From Callipepla californica brunnescens (Eukaryota; Chordata; Aves; Galliformes; Odontophoridae): 64,000 nucleotides of DNA. Each line of letters starts with the position of its first letter. Position 1 is the stretch's first letter. Shown piece by piece: positions 40,501 to 49,469 of this stretch. The notes below the pieces were generated by a model that ran no database searches, was not told the DNA's origin, and was given only the letters and a program-made list of their open reading frames with translations. Position numbers and translations under genes: made by a program. The stretch lies in the NCBI GenBank assembly GCA_023055505.1, contig JALIRH010000097.1, positions 186,001 to 250,000 on the forward strand. The letters run 5' to 3'.

Positions 40501-43157
40501 GGAGAAGGAAGATGTTAAAATAAAAATAACCTTCAATTTGCCTACTCCAAAGACAGGTTTTCTGAATGAAGGAACCTTCCATGGACAGCATTTACTCTCT
40601 CCTTGTTTGATCTCCCCCTTTGAGATACAAGCACAAGGTTTTCCAAGTATGCTGAACATCCACTGCTCAATATCTCCTGCTCTCACACAATTCTCTCAAC
40701 TTTTTTTTTTTTTTTTTAAACTCCCCTTTCTGCCTTTTTCCTTCCTCTCCCACATTTAGCTGCTTTATCTTCCCCATAAAATTTCCCTTGTTATCTAACT
40801 CCCTCTATTTTTTACCTATTTTTGTATTCATATTTGCCTAAAACCATTACTTACCCATCATAGACAATGCCCTAAAAATCTGCTGTAAGACAGCCAGGTT
40901 TTGCTTATGAACTTTCCACTCTTACCAGGAAAGCAAGGAATTTGCATACACTGAATACAGTATTTTTCATCCCTTACAATGCAAAGTCATGAAATGTAAC
41001 TCAACCTGGAGATATACACAAAATACAAACCAGGAAGGTCTGGGTCTGGTATAAATTGTGTAATAAAGATTTACTGCTTTTACTTCCCTGACTTTAAGCA
41101 GAACACTTGAGCTGACAATTGAGTTGGACAAAGGAAAATGTTTGCCTATTTTCTTAAATAACAGATTTCCACGAAGTCTATGCTCTTTTACATAAATATT
41201 GCAAACGAATGCACACAAATCTTGAAATAATTTTATCCATTATCTTAACATTTAATCCCAACAACAATTTAACAAGGTACACTATGTCATAGCTATTTAT
41301 TTATCTGAGAGTATTTTTGGTACAGTCAGATCTACCTATACCTGCAGTGACTACGTTGAATGCCTACTTTTATTCCCACTCAGCTTTCAAAAAACAGGGG
41401 AAGAAAATGATAGGGATCAGAAAATGCACAGTATTTAGCAGGACTTCTGGAAAATGCTAACTTTTGAGTCTTTTAATGTCAAAAACACACAGTTTTTGCC
41501 TGTTGCCCAGTGTTCTAATTTCAGTGAGACTTTCCTTGCAATTCAAATTCATACAAAAAGAGGAAAAAAAAGAAAGCATCTTGCATTTACAGTGTTCCTG
41601 TAACATCATCCCTTAATTAGAATTCAGCACTTCCAGAGGGTTAAAATTACTTATACTTCTAACAGCTGCACTTTCTTCACCATGGTGCATACACTGGTGA
41701 CAAGAGAGATCTTTTTCGTGAATGATGGGAATGCCTCAGACTGCTTCTGCACAGCTGAGCAAACATTCCATCCAGGAGAGGGCACTGACGCAGAAAGGAA
41801 TAAGTTCATGGACTGTTTTAAACACTGTTAAATACAGGCATCACACCCTGAAGCTTATCTTTACAGTGGTCTTCACAGAACTACAGAACATGAGTTCTGC
41901 ATCTGTTGGCTGCTAACTCATTTAAAGGATGTGACTGTGTGGGGTGGAAACCACAAAACTGATAAGTGATCATTTCAAGGAAGCACATGCTACATTTTTA
42001 GTAATGTAAAAAGTTCAACTAATGACAAGTGTATGGTTACTATCTTTGCGTATGTATCTCTTTTCCTGCCATGAGATTGTTATGAAAAGTCCTGATAACA
42101 ATTGACTTGTTCCAAGATTTCAGTTGGGATAGGAATCGTAATATTTACTCTGGAAAGCCATTCAAGCAGAGATACACGGCAGCACGCTACAGCCCATGTC
42201 CAGCAGGCTGCCAAGCCATTCTGTTGCCCTGCCACTACACAGCAGGCAGTGCTGCTCCCATTTCCCATTTTGCTCCCTAGCCCCTGCTTCTCCATTGACA
42301 CAGCTTGTGCACATGTGGTTCTGTGCTAACCCTGGGCCAGCTCAGACAACATACAACTAATCAATTCTTATTATTCTAATAACTAACACATCCTAACTAA
42401 TCTTTTGCACTGAACTGGTTTTCTCCCAGTTCAGATCCAGCTGTGCTTCTGAGCTGCTATGGGAATGCGGGGAGAACTCTGGGAATTAGGGAGCACAGCG
42501 GCATCGATGTGCTTCTGAGCAGCACAGGTCATCTCACTGACCCTTACCTGGAGCCTTCAGGCTATATAGTTAAGATTCTCTTTGAACAACTGTCACTGAT
42601 AGACACTACTTCAGGATCTGTGTATCCACAGTTGGGTATTGACAATACCCATGATGATGGGAAGGGGAAAATGTTACTCAGTATACAGAACAGTATAGAA
42701 AAATTGTACTGGAAAAAGCTAGTAACACAATGTTACTTCTGTAGGCTACAGTTCTGACTGACAATCAGTTATGAAAAACGAGTGAAACATGCATTTTGAT
42801 GAAACACTTCCAACAGGCAATTCCCTCAGAATAATACCATATCCTGACATCACACCCATTAGTTAAAGTAAGACCCTGTACACTGCTGCAACCTATACAT
42901 GAAATCACTCTCCAAGTCATTACCTGCTTTTGAGAAGCTGACTGCCTTTCATATTTCATTCAAACAAGTTTCTTCATAAATTTGTTCTAGTCACACTTAA
43001 CATTTACTTAAACAAATTTAAGCTAACTCTAATGCAGTATGTGTCTTCAGAATAACTTATTAGAGAATACATGACACAAGACAGTACACAAGAAATTACA
43101 TATAGAAGATTCACAGCTACTTACCACAATGTGTTGATAAGGATCTATGAAGGACAT
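1698..43157 (-). CDS. PLA2G4A: PLA2G4A, cytosolic phospholipase A2 alpha (5' part: eight coding exons, codons 1-306)
   Basis: This is the whole visible part of the gene; exons are listed separately. The enzyme hydrolyses the sn-2 ester of membrane phospholipids, preferring arachidonoyl chains, and so supplies arachidonic acid for eicosanoid synthesis. Ca2+ binding to the N-terminal C2 domain moves it from cytosol to nuclear envelope, ER and Golgi membranes. Exon lengths 33, 82, 149, 114, 38, 142, 137 and 223 nt sum to 918 nt, exactly 306 codons with no stop. C2 Ca2+ ligands Asp40, Asp43, Asn65, Asp93 and Asn95 are present, as are the GSGGG loop, Arg200 and GLSGS with Ser228. The family protein is about 750 residues; the rest, with catalytic Asp549 and the regulatory Ser505 region of the human enzyme, is outside the window. 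Nothing suggests a pseudogene: introns are kept and every splice site fits. Identification rests on remembered family sequence, without a database search. Confidence 0.97.
2906..3097. repeat. Tandem duplication, two ~96-bp units
   Basis: Unit 1 (2906-2999) and unit 2 (3000-3097) both begin TCAAAGAAATATAGAAAG and end GTCAATTTATTAATTCA. Unit 2 carries a few substitutions and about 4 extra bases (AAAG). It is a single non-coding duplication in intron 8. Confidence 0.93.
3337..3850 (-). mobile_element. CR1 LINE 3' fragment
   Basis: The plus strand starts with the complement of a CR1 3' end (CATAGAATTACAGAAT, then AAGGTTGGAAAAGACC) and continues through the usual antisense 3' region: CATCCAGTCCAACCATC, TTTCCTAACATTCAATATGA, GCCCTTCTCTGGACACGCTTC. 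It is 5'-truncated at about 3850, as is normal for CR1. About 35 further codons stay open upstream to 3961, but their protein was not recognised. Confidence 0.9.
4365..4880 (-). mobile_element. Older, diverged CR1 LINE fragment
   Basis: Antisense CR1 landmarks are visible but worn: CCAGTGCTTGACCATTCTCACTG, AAAGAATTTTCCTAATAGCTAACC, and CTTATGTCCATTATTCCC. More substitutions than the copy at 3337 suggest an older subfamily. The ends are approximate. It lies in intron 8. Confidence 0.72.
6223..6359 (-). CDS. PLA2G4A: PLA2G4A exon 8, codons 187-232: oxyanion loop, Arg200 and nucleophile Ser228
   Basis: This exon carries the catalytic centre. After acceptor CTGCAG it reads [18 protein letters not shown], where the Gly-rich loop forms the oxyanion hole and Arg200 is needed for activity in the human enzyme. 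It continues to [18 protein letters not shown] is the nucleophile elbow with Ser228, which pairs with an Asp encoded outside the window. The exon is 137 nt and ends TG|GTAAGG, the Trp232 codon being completed by the next exon. Counting from the ATG, Arg200 and Ser228 fall at exactly the human numbers, which supports every upstream exon join. Confidence 0.98.
10515..10640 (-). mobile_element. Short CR1 LINE 3' end
   Basis: About 125 bp reading TTAGAATCACAGAATGGCTT, GGGACCTTAAAGACCACTG and CCATCCAACCTGGTCT, the antisense of the CR1 3' terminus. Lies in intron 7. Confidence 0.88.
12155..12197. repeat. (AAATA)n/(AAAT)n simple repeat
   Basis: Interrupted A-rich repeat of AAATA and AAAT units in intron 7. 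Confidence 0.85.
13016..13542 (+). mobile_element. CR1 LINE 3' fragment
   Basis: Sense CR1: CAGTTTGGGGCACTTCAATAC, then CTATGAGGAGAGACTGAAGG, GCACTGGAATAGGCTCCCCAG and AATGATCTTAAGGTCTTTTTC, ending with TTCTATGATTAATTGATTCTG, a decayed copy of the short terminal repeat. It is 5'-truncated, keeps the end of ORF2 and the 3' UTR, and sits in intron 7 about 260 bp from the exon 7 donor. Confidence 0.9.
13805..13946 (-). CDS. PLA2G4A: PLA2G4A exon 7, codons 139-186 (linker into catalytic domain)
   Basis: This 142-nt exon follows acceptor AAACAG and reads [23 protein letters not shown] over its first half, a segment strongly conserved with human ([13 protein letters not shown]). It ends LTTSRD at donor GTAAGT. 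It links the C2 domain to the alpha/beta catalytic core and is rich in charged residues. The second half ([14 protein letters not shown]) differs more from human, as expected for a surface linker. Confidence 0.97.
13947..15985 (-). other. PLA2G4A: PLA2G4A intron 6
   Basis: 2.0 kb, donor GTAAGT at 15985, acceptor AAACAG at 13947. No mobile element or RNA gene seen. Confidence 0.85.
15986..16023 (-). CDS. PLA2G4A: PLA2G4A exon 6, 38-nt small exon, codons 127-139
   Basis: The sense strand reads acceptor TTGTGTAG, then [12 protein letters not shown] plus the first two bases of Cys139, then donor GTAAGT. It is too short to be found by ORF length and was located by searching for the family motif VTEM-LE-SLEV between exons 5 and 7. 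It encodes the last C2 strand. Phase 0 in and 2 out fits both neighbours exactly, completing the Cys codon with the first base of exon 7. A run of about 16 T on the sense strand lies roughly 40 nt upstream of the acceptor. Confidence 0.94.
17918..17949. repeat. 16-bp tandem duplication
   Basis: AATACATGTAGAACAT followed by AATACATGTAGAACAA, in intron 5. Confidence 0.9.
18781..18832. repeat. 26-bp tandem duplication
   Basis: AACATAGCTCAGGCTTTCTA plus GACACC is followed directly by a copy with two changes (GCCC for GCTC, AACACC for GACACC). It lies in intron 5, about 155 bp from the exon 5 donor. Confidence 0.93.
18987..19100 (-). CDS. PLA2G4A: PLA2G4A exon 5, codons 89-126 (end of C2 domain)
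   Basis: This 114-nt, phase 0-0 exon reads [15 protein letters not shown], then [17 protein letters not shown] and LTFNN. Asp93, Ala94 and Asn95 form calcium-binding loop 3, which inserts into the membrane. The acceptor is TTTTTAG and the donor AAT|GTGAGT. Because both ends are phase 0, skipping this exon would keep the frame but remove a calcium loop. Confidence 0.96.
20663..21183 (-). mobile_element. Non-autonomous mariner element (Galluhop-like), copy 2
   Basis: About 521 bp bounded by TA target duplications at 20661-20662 and 21184-21185. Terminal inverted repeats share AAAAGTAATGCCTCCTATTT at one end and its complement at the other. On the minus strand it carries the same order of landmarks as copy 1: a degraded transposase N-terminus ([20 protein letters not shown]), an abrupt jump past the catalytic domain, then GAGAATTTGCTCTATCAAA before the 3' repeat. 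It lies in intron 4 of PLA2G4A, directly beside the 3' end of a CR1 copy. Confidence 0.88.
21186..22625 (-). mobile_element. Long CR1 LINE copy with part of reverse transcriptase ORF
   Basis: About 1.4 kb, the largest CR1 copy here. Its 3' end begins at 21186 with ACATCACAGAATCACAG, right against mariner copy 2. Minus-strand translation gives broken pieces of the CR1 reverse transcriptase and downstream ORF2: [27 protein letters not shown] (a decayed FADD active site) and LGNYRPVS. Stops and frameshifts interrupt it, so no active protein is expected. It ends at about 22625, where a different CR1 segment begins. Lies in intron 4. Confidence 0.92.
22630..22840 (-). mobile_element. Second CR1 fragment joined to the long copy
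   Basis: The plus strand reads CTCAGCACCTAGCCCTGGGG, GCCAACTGGATTTAACTCC and then CAGGTCACCTTGTCATAGAA and CATAAACCCATGCTGACTGG. These are antisense parts of the CR1 reverse transcriptase. The first two correspond to sequence already present in the neighbouring copy (near 22050-22100), so this is a separate insertion or a rearranged piece, with some internal sequence deleted. Confidence 0.78.
24272..24298. repeat. Perfect 27-bp inverted repeat with paired CAGGTG/CACCTG E-boxes
   Basis: GCACAGGTGAAT, loop ACA, ATTCACCTGTGC: 12-bp arms with no mismatch. Each arm holds a CAGGTG E-box, the kind bound by ZEB and SNAI repressors or E-proteins. It lies in intron 4 inside a GC-richer block with few recognisable repeats. 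The structure is certain; any function is inference. Confidence 0.9.
25163..25311 (-). CDS. PLA2G4A: PLA2G4A exon 4, codons 39-88 (C2 calcium-binding loops 1 and 2)
   Basis: This 149-nt exon starts after acceptor TGTAG with TTGATACTCC and reads [11 protein letters not shown], then [19 protein letters not shown], ending at NVLE before donor GTAAAT. It supplies Asp40, Thr41 and Asp43 of calcium-binding loop 1 and Asn65 of loop 2, the residues that hold the two Ca2+ ions in the human C2 domain. NPVWNETF is the classic C2 signature. The +4 to +6 donor bases (AAT) are weaker than those of neighbouring exons. Confidence 0.97.
28317..28353. repeat. A37 homopolymer
   Basis: An uninterrupted run of 37 A on the plus strand (37 T in PLA2G4A sense), in intron 3. 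No poly(A)-tailed retrocopy was recognised next to it. Confidence 0.95.
28492..28521. repeat. Two adjacent short inverted repeats with octamer/C/EBP-like cores
   Basis: GTTTGCAAATGCAAAC (arms GTTTGCA/TGCAAAC) is followed at once by GTTGCAAATGCAAC (arms GTTGCA/TGCAAC). The shared core TTGCAAATGCAA resembles C/EBP and POU octamer half-sites. Intron 3. Confidence 0.75.
29643..30123 (+). mobile_element. CR1 LINE fragment, sense
   Basis: An almost open frame runs from 29649 ([12 protein letters not shown], then [10 protein letters not shown], and [15 protein letters not shown]), the C-terminal end of CR1 ORF2. The copy stops near 30123 without the usual terminal repeats, so both ends are truncated. 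It lies in intron 3 and faces the opposite way to the next CR1 copy, about 440 bp away. Confidence 0.9.
30565..31355 (-). mobile_element. CR1 LINE 3' fragment
   Basis: The plus strand starts ACACAGAATCATAAAATGG, CTTGGGTTGGAAGGGACC and continues through CAGGTTGCCCAGGGTCCC, TTTCTTCCTAACATCTAACC and CTGCAAGAGCACACTGCTGG to CATTGAACCTCATTTGATTC. This is antisense CR1 from its 3' end into ORF2, about 790 bp. It lies in intron 3, inverted relative to the copies at 29643 and 33855. Confidence 0.92.
33855..34500 (+). mobile_element. CR1 LINE fragment with reverse transcriptase FADD motif
   Basis: Translation in the plus direction gives [21 protein letters not shown], the CR1 reverse transcriptase active-site region, followed in broken frames by [10 protein letters not shown] and [18 protein letters not shown] sequence. 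Frameshifts and stops interrupt it. The 3' end is missing: similarity stops near 34500 after GAACAGCTCCCTCTGAAGAC. Lies in intron 3. Confidence 0.88.
35517..35568. repeat. 26-bp tandem duplication
   Basis: Two adjacent units beginning CAGAAATCTGATGTAAA; they differ at two positions (ACATTCAGAA against TGTTCAGAA after the shared start). Intron 3. Confidence 0.92.
36274..36337. repeat. (GTT)n/(GTTT)n simple repeat
   Basis: Mixed TTG and TTTG units, for example TGTTGTTGTTGTTG and TTTGTTTGTTTG, in intron 3. Confidence 0.88.
37340..37421 (-). CDS. PLA2G4A: PLA2G4A exon 3, codons 12-39 (C2 domain start)
   Basis: This 82-nt exon follows acceptor TTCTAG and begins VEHQYSH, continuing through the first C2 beta strands (FTVTV) to GAIGDM; it ends with the first base of the Leu39 codon. 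The donor is C|GTGAGT. The end of this exon and the start of the next form calcium-binding loop 1. The human counterpart reads VEHQYSHKFTVVV, so the match is clear. A T-rich tract (33 T on the sense strand) lies about 100 nt upstream of the acceptor. Confidence 0.96.
37524..37556. repeat. A33 homopolymer (T33 in PLA2G4A sense)
   Basis: 33 A on the plus strand. In the gene's direction it is a T33 tract ending about 100 nt before the exon 3 acceptor at 37422-37423. Intron 2. Confidence 0.95.
39617..39720 (-). mobile_element. Short CR1 LINE 3' end
   Basis: About 100 bp: CAAATCACAGAACGGCTGTG, TTGGAAGGGGCCTTGCAGCC, CCATGGGCTGCCTGCC and AGATCAGGCTGCCCAAGCCC. This is the antisense CR1 3' terminus. 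Lies in intron 2. Confidence 0.88.
43125..43157 (-). CDS. PLA2G4A: PLA2G4A first coding exon (exon 2 by human numbering), codons 1-11
   Basis: The reverse complement reads [11 protein letters not shown], the conserved N-terminus of cPLA2 alpha, then donor GTAAGT. The coding part is 33 nt and ends on a complete codon (phase 0). The ATG at 43157-43155 has G at -3 and T at +4, an adequate start context. It is the correct start because the peptide aligns from residue 1 with the family. The 5' border of this exon is not certain: a possible acceptor (TTTGGCAG) lies about 40 nt upstream of the ATG, which would leave a short stretch of 5' UTR here and imply at least one upstream non-coding exon. Confidence 0.93.
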
Positions 43158-45285
43158 TTCTGTCTCAATTTTTATTCAAGACAACTGCCAAATGTCTTGT
43201 GCAATTCCACACCAAAGAGGCTTCTCAGTTATTAAAAGCAGAATTCAGTATGACCTTTAAGTATCAATGAAAAATAGAAGTCAAATATTAAAATTCTTAC
43301 GTTCCCTTTAAATTGTATTTTTTAACAGAACAAACAAGTTCCTTCATTTTAAAAAAGATTCCCACAACAAAAACTTAATTTAATACAAGCTCTGGAGGTA
43401 TATTTACTTGCCTGAACTAGAGAAACTTCTTGCGCCTATTTGTTCTACCTCAGCATAAGAGCACAAACAGACTACCTTGAATTCCAGTCATCCAAGTGTT
43501 TCTGTCAGATCTACGGATAAATAAAAAACAATTATAAGTTATGTACATTCAAATGTTTAAGTTCCATTCACTGCAATGCACATACGCAACAAAAAAAACC
43601 TGCTTCACTAATTGCCCTTTTATTATACTGATCAATCCTTGGTTCCTGTAGTTTACCTCCACACAAACGCACCCAGATTGTGAAGATGAAGTTCCTCTTT
43701 GCATTTCCTCTCTGCACAAGGCTATGTCCTGCGTTCACACCGAGCTACAAAACTCGGACTGAAAGGCTCAGGCAGGGCAGGCAGCATCCTTTCTCAGACA
43801 GCTCAGTTCTTTACTCTGTTAAGCTGTGTTAAGTACTCTCAGTGCGGCTCTGGGTAACTACCTTTGCTCTGAAAGCTTTCTCCCGAAATGCCAAATTCCC
43901 GAAGTCACACCTAACTGCACCCAAGAAGGTAGCAGCAAACAAACCCTGCTGTCTAATCATCAGCAGAAGCCCAGGGCAGCTTATCAAGATGCTTTCGTTA
44001 AGTGATAAACCAGAAACAACAGTGCCCTCTGTACACCTGCAGAGGCAGCTCCAGCAGAGTGGTGGCTCAGCCCTGAGCAGTCAGCGGCCTGCAGAGATCT
44101 ACAGGCAGGCAAGCTGGGAAGAAGGAGAAGGAATAAAGCACCACTTGGGAGGATCGATCTCAAAGAAAAGCTGCCTTATCATCAACTTCTAAAGGACAGG
44201 AAAAGCCCTGAAGAATGATGATTTATGTAATTCCCAGAAAAGTCACTCTCAAGCAACTATGTGCATGCTTTTTCATACAACTTTTAGTAATTAAAATACA
44301 TGGCATCCCTTCTTTGATCGTTTCAGCTCCAACAAGAGCTGGAGGCTAGAAATTACCCTGACTTCATTAACTTACTAATTGCAGTCTAAGGAAATCTGTA
44401 TAAAAATTTCACCATGCCTTTAACCCACAGTTTTCATTCAAAGCAGCTCGGTGTCAGGGTACCATGAACAAGTCACCTTTGTTACACATAGCAAAATAGA
44501 TTCTCAGACTTAAAGGAAGCTCCCTAACACACAAATGCCCTACTGTAACACCATTTACCCTACTGTGACACATCTGCAAAGGCAGATCTTTATTAAAATT
44601 ATTTCAGTCAAGTTCTGCAGTGCTATAAGCAGGAAGATGGGCGAGAAGTAGCATTGTAAATATACTGTATAGCTGATTTGCTACAGTCAAGTTTATTCTG
44701 GCTTACATCCCAATTACAGATGGACACTGGAATCTTGATAAGCAAGCCATGCTGTACCAGCTGCACAGGAATCAAGAAATGAGAAGAGTGAGGACCACCC
44801 AGTCACTGCGATGCTGAAGAAATCTATAAGTCAATATAACAGAAACTGCGCCTTTTCCCTAAGTGCACAGACAAACTTCCAGCAGGTTACCATGCTTGTT
44901 TTGAGAAGATTCACCAAGCAGAGGAGGCAACCGCTGCCTGCAGAAGGGGATGGCTGGACAGGCTGAGCTGAAAGGCTTGTCCTGAAGGCAGGGATCCAGA
45001 TCTCTAGATCATCACTCTGCTGTTCATCAGCCTTAGACATGAGATCATCCTCACTGCTCCTACAATCCCCTGCCTCATTTATTTCAACATCTGCAGAAAA
45101 CATGTTTGAGATCCAACAAACAGCTTCTTTGACTACTGAGCAACAATGACTCCCCAAGTGCCATCTGCCCTCCATGTTGAATGAGGCAAGGATCATGCAA
45201 ACAGACAAATATGCGATCACGTAATTAGAAGCTCTATCAAAAACACAGACGCACAAGAGCTGAGTTCAGGAAAAACAAATGATCT

Positions 45286-45334
45286 TTAAAAAAGAGAAAA
45301 GAAGAAAAAAACAAAACAAACAAACAAAAAAAAC
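45286..45334. repeat. A-rich low-complexity tract with AAAC units
   Basis: A-rich run ending in AACAAAACAAACAAACAAAA, upstream of PLA2G4A. Confidence 0.8.
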
Positions 45335-46055
45335 AGCCATGAGCAAGCAGAGCCTGATGTGATACACAAAGTGGAAAAACAAACACAGCATCTTGAACAG
45401 ACCACCAGTTAGCATGACCACATAAAACACAGACAGCTTTCTGTTCAGCTCCTATATCTCACTTGCACTCAAAAATTAACTATCATCTTTGCCAGCACAA
45501 GTGTAATTGTTAGGCACAGTTTCAGACATCAACAGTAGCAAGCTATTACAGGGTAGGTGCTGTCCTGTTTAAAACTAGACTTTTTTGATCTTAGCCCATT
45601 TTCACATGAAGTAACAAACTAAGAGAAGCAACCATAAAAGACCAACAATAAACAGAGCCCTTCCCCAAAAAGAAGTTGACACACACGCAGATTATTCCTG
45701 GAAATGTTTTACTTCTCAGTGTTGATCCAGTAACACTGCTTACCGCTACCTCACAGTTTTACAGGATGAAACACATGAAGTATAATGACGTTTTCCCACT
45801 CCATGCTGAGTATGAGTCTGCACAGACAGACTCACCAAGTAGAAAAAACTCCAAAAATGAGTAAAGTACAACACAGTATAAAAATTACTACCACAGTAAG
45901 TCCTCAAGATTCTAAGACAAAATGACAAAGGGAGGCAAAGGGAGGCAGTTTACATCAAGCTGACCAATTCTCTTTAAAATCAAAGACTTAATTAAAAGAT
46001 AGTAAATAAGTGTGATTCACTAATACAGTAATTAATGCTCATAAACTACATGATT

Positions 46056-46074
46056 AAAAAAAAAAAAAAAAAAA
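46056..46074. repeat. A19 homopolymer
   Basis: Run of 19 A in the upstream region; no associated element seen. Confidence 0.9.
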
Positions 46075-48719
46075 CAGTGCTCTGGTACAAATGTCACCAT
46101 CCACTTTTATCAGATCAGACTGCATAATTTTATTTGGTTACAGATTGACCCTGTGACTGTTCAGTAGAAACAAATAATCTGTTTCTAAATGATTTAGTCA
46201 AGCATCCTGGAAAATCACTGAAACATTATTTCTTAATGTAGGTCTTCCCACACAAGAAAGGATTACCATTTACTCTCTGCAGGGTGCTCATCACCCAGTT
46301 TTCATCACAAGTGAAAAATGATTATGCTTCAACATTTAATGAGCATTCTTCCCATGCCTTGCTGAGAGTATGGTTGGAAGGAAGGATCCAGAGCAGAAGA
46401 GCAAAAAGCTCGACCTCTACACCACATTTTTGGAGGATGCCGTGGGGTGAAGTTTGGTAAGGAAGTTGACGGTACAAATAGCTGGAGATTTTAAGATTGG
46501 GAAACCACATCTGACTTCCTGCTAGAAAGGACAGAGATGAAAGGATAATGAATTTCTTTTTGAAAGATGATACAGAGGCTTGTAAGCAATTACTGACTCT
46601 ACAGGTAGCACCAAGAACAAGATTTCCTCTCAGTGGAATAAGAGAGATACAAACACACCAGAAGGGCTGAAACTCTAGAAACATCTCCAAAGACTTTACT
46701 GAAGTAAATTTACACCTTATCTAGTGCTGGAGGCTACTTGAGAAGACAAGAATGAGAACAGCTGAACTGCTGTCAGGCCAGATCTCAACGTACAAGCTAT
46801 CCAGCATCTCCCAGAGGTCTCCGCGCTACAGCAACCTTCCGTAACAGGAGATAGGAACAGTGAGTCAGAGGGAAGTAGACACACTCCTGTAGCCAACTTA
46901 ATTGGGCTGGGCTATGCCCAGCAGAAAAACTCTCTATGTTCTGCAAGTAAATACCTTACCAACAAATAATCACTAGGCTGGCAACACTTCTGCCTGAATA
47001 CCTGACACGTGTTACACACCAGCAGTAGGAGTTCCCAGTACATTTCCTTTCTAGCCAAATATTGCATTTTCGCCATGGTCACTAACTACAGGCCTGAAAG
47101 GAAGAGGTGACTGATTCAGTGCATTATGGTTTATCCTTCAATTATACCACTTACGCAAGGAAGGGTTAACGAGAAACACTCACTGTAACGGTTCACAAGA
47201 GGTTACGAAAAAAACCACGTCATCGTATGTGATTTTACCATATGTCCAACTTACAGAGAAGTCAGAAAATGGAACAGAACTGGATCCCCCTAGAAGAACT
47301 TCAGGAATTAATTCAGTCTGAGAATGAACGACTGCCTTAATACCTTTATGCAACTTTTCTCCACTGCTTTATATTTTAGTTCCAGTGAAACTGTACTACA
47401 AATAACAAATGAAAAACAAAACTCAGCCCTGAATATAACTAAGTTCAGCTGACGGAATCCAAGGAAAGAAGTAAAGATCAGTGCCTTTTCCTGCAGAAAG
47501 CCGTGACACAAATTCCTTAAATAATTTCAAGAGGATTGTCAAAGCAGACTATTTGTTATATGCACATTTCAGATCAATGGAAGTGAGATTTAAAATGCCC
47601 AGTGTTTCTGTACTTCGGGATTTGGGGATTTAGTTATTCTACAAACAAGCTTTTTACATATGTAACAGTTGTTCATTTACAGGCATTCTCACTTTCAAAA
47701 GCCCAGCACACACATTCCAACTTCGGCTTCCACTTAAGGGGTGCCCCAGCTACACAGTATGTTTGAGGTGTCAAGGCAGGTTCTCAGAAATGGAAAACTT
47801 GATACCAGTCACAGCTTTGAAAGTATTGCCAAAAATGCAAACACTTAAAAATTAACTTCTAAAATTAATTGATATATAATTTAACTGCAATACTGGAAAA
47901 CATAGACAGAGTAGTCTGGTTGACTACGTGTTTTTTTAAAACTTACATGGGACAAAAAAATAAATAAAAAAAAAAACAAAAAAACCCACTACTCTACCCT
48001 TAATTCTTACCTGGATCTTTAACAAAACTTACATTTCTCTCCATTTTCCCTTACTGACAGCTGCTGTCTGCCACAATCCCCAGGACCTGTCTGCAAGAAG
48101 TCTCACCAGTACAGCGGCAATGACTATTGATGAACATTTTATAGGCAAAGCACTAGATTTAGACTCCAAGTATTTCAACCAGAGTCCTTCACTCAGCCTT
48201 GGCAACAACAGTAATGTCACTCAACTTCTAAATGCTTCTGACTAATGTCTTTTTAAAAATCCATTAGAATATTGAACTACAATGATGAACTAGAGTTTAG
48301 TTCTTGCGTATCTTTAATCTTCCTTCCCTTCCCTGCTGCAAAATAGGGATGCCTCAGTACAAAAAGTTAAATTTTAAAACACTGTTCCCGTATTCTCCCT
48401 AAGTTTTTACATTTCACCTCTGGGAGAAAATGCTGCACTCCAGACAAAGCTGTCCAATACTCTCAGATTTCAATCGCAAAAGAAAATGCCTCCACACTAC
48501 AGATATACAGTGGTTACACACAAAAGAGCAACCACAATAATAGCTAAAAATGTGAAGAGCTAGTGAAATTAACAGCTGGTGTCTGTCATGGTGAAACATT
48601 CCAGCAACAAAACAAATTTAGCTGAAAGTCAGGTTCCTTTTAAATTTGTTGGGCTTTTTGTCCAGAGTAAGTCACCCAAACTGTTGGGTTCCCCCCCACC
48701 ACCAATTTGTGAGTGTAAC

Positions 48720-49080
48720 AAACTGCAGCGCAGCCAGCAAGGCAGGCTGCTGCTCCGCTGGCACAGCATGGCTGGAGAGGAGGCAAGGTGCACTTCGTCA
48801 CCACCACTCAACACGGCTGTACAACGTGACTCAACGTTACAACTGTTGCGCTCTGGTTTTGGACCATTCATTGAAAATACAAGCTCTGGCCACTGTCCGC
48901 AATAAAGGGGACAACTGTGTGGCATTTCCTCTGGTCTGCACGGTCATCATGATAAAAGCATGACAAAGTACTCAGGGCGCCTGATGGGTGTGCCCTCACG
49001 GAAATTGGTCAGGACTTTCTAGTAAAAGTACTTATGAATAAACTTCTGACGCCGAGATTTCTCAGCGTCTTCTAAATTAT
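48720..49080. other. CpG-bearing unassigned block, possibly a young repeat or LTR piece
   Basis: This stretch holds a dozen or so CpG pairs in otherwise CpG-poor DNA, so it is either a young insertion or unmethylated. AATAAA at about 49038 is followed by a near-perfect 22-bp inverted repeat (49048-49069; GACGCCGAGA, TT, TCTCAGCGTC, one mismatch). That order resembles the polyadenylation part of a long terminal repeat. I could not place matching TG...CA ends or a target duplication, so the identity stays open. Short open frames on both strands were not recognised. Confidence 0.35.
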
Positions 49081-49469
49081 GTGAGTAAAATTTATATGGA
49101 AATATTTTACGACCTCTGCCAAGCAGCAGTCTGAGTATTTAACAGAAATGCAGGTCTTGCACATGAACAAATATGCACAGGCATCCCTGCTGTATATGCT
49201 GTACTCTTAAAGTAACAGACAAGGTGATGAATTTACTGTGAAAGATTTCTTCACTTTTTTCAGTTTTTTATCAGCAAACAACTGAAATAAAAAATGTATC
49301 AGCATCTGTGTTATTGATCTGCATCTGGTGCATGGCTGTCACACAAAGCCAAACAATACAAGTAAAAGCCTGCCTGACCCCATGCAGCTCAAAATCTTGG
49401 CAGTCACCAAAGGAGCTCCCAAGTTACCGGCTGGTTTGAAGCCAGAGTTACATTAGCAATGCAAAATCA

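Larger units (their letters stand above)
37422..43124 (-). other. PLA2G4A: PLA2G4A intron 2
   Basis: 5.7 kb, donor GTAAGT at 43124, acceptor TTCTAG at 37422. It holds the T33 tract (sense), one short CR1 and a GC-rich patch at 38150-38570 whose overlapping open frames on both strands match no known protein. The rest is unassigned. Confidence 0.82.

Noticed and set aside
43842..44192. 116-codon plus-strand open frame
   Set aside because: It runs against the gene's strand, shows no domain, and begins in moderately GC-rich DNA where chance frames are common.
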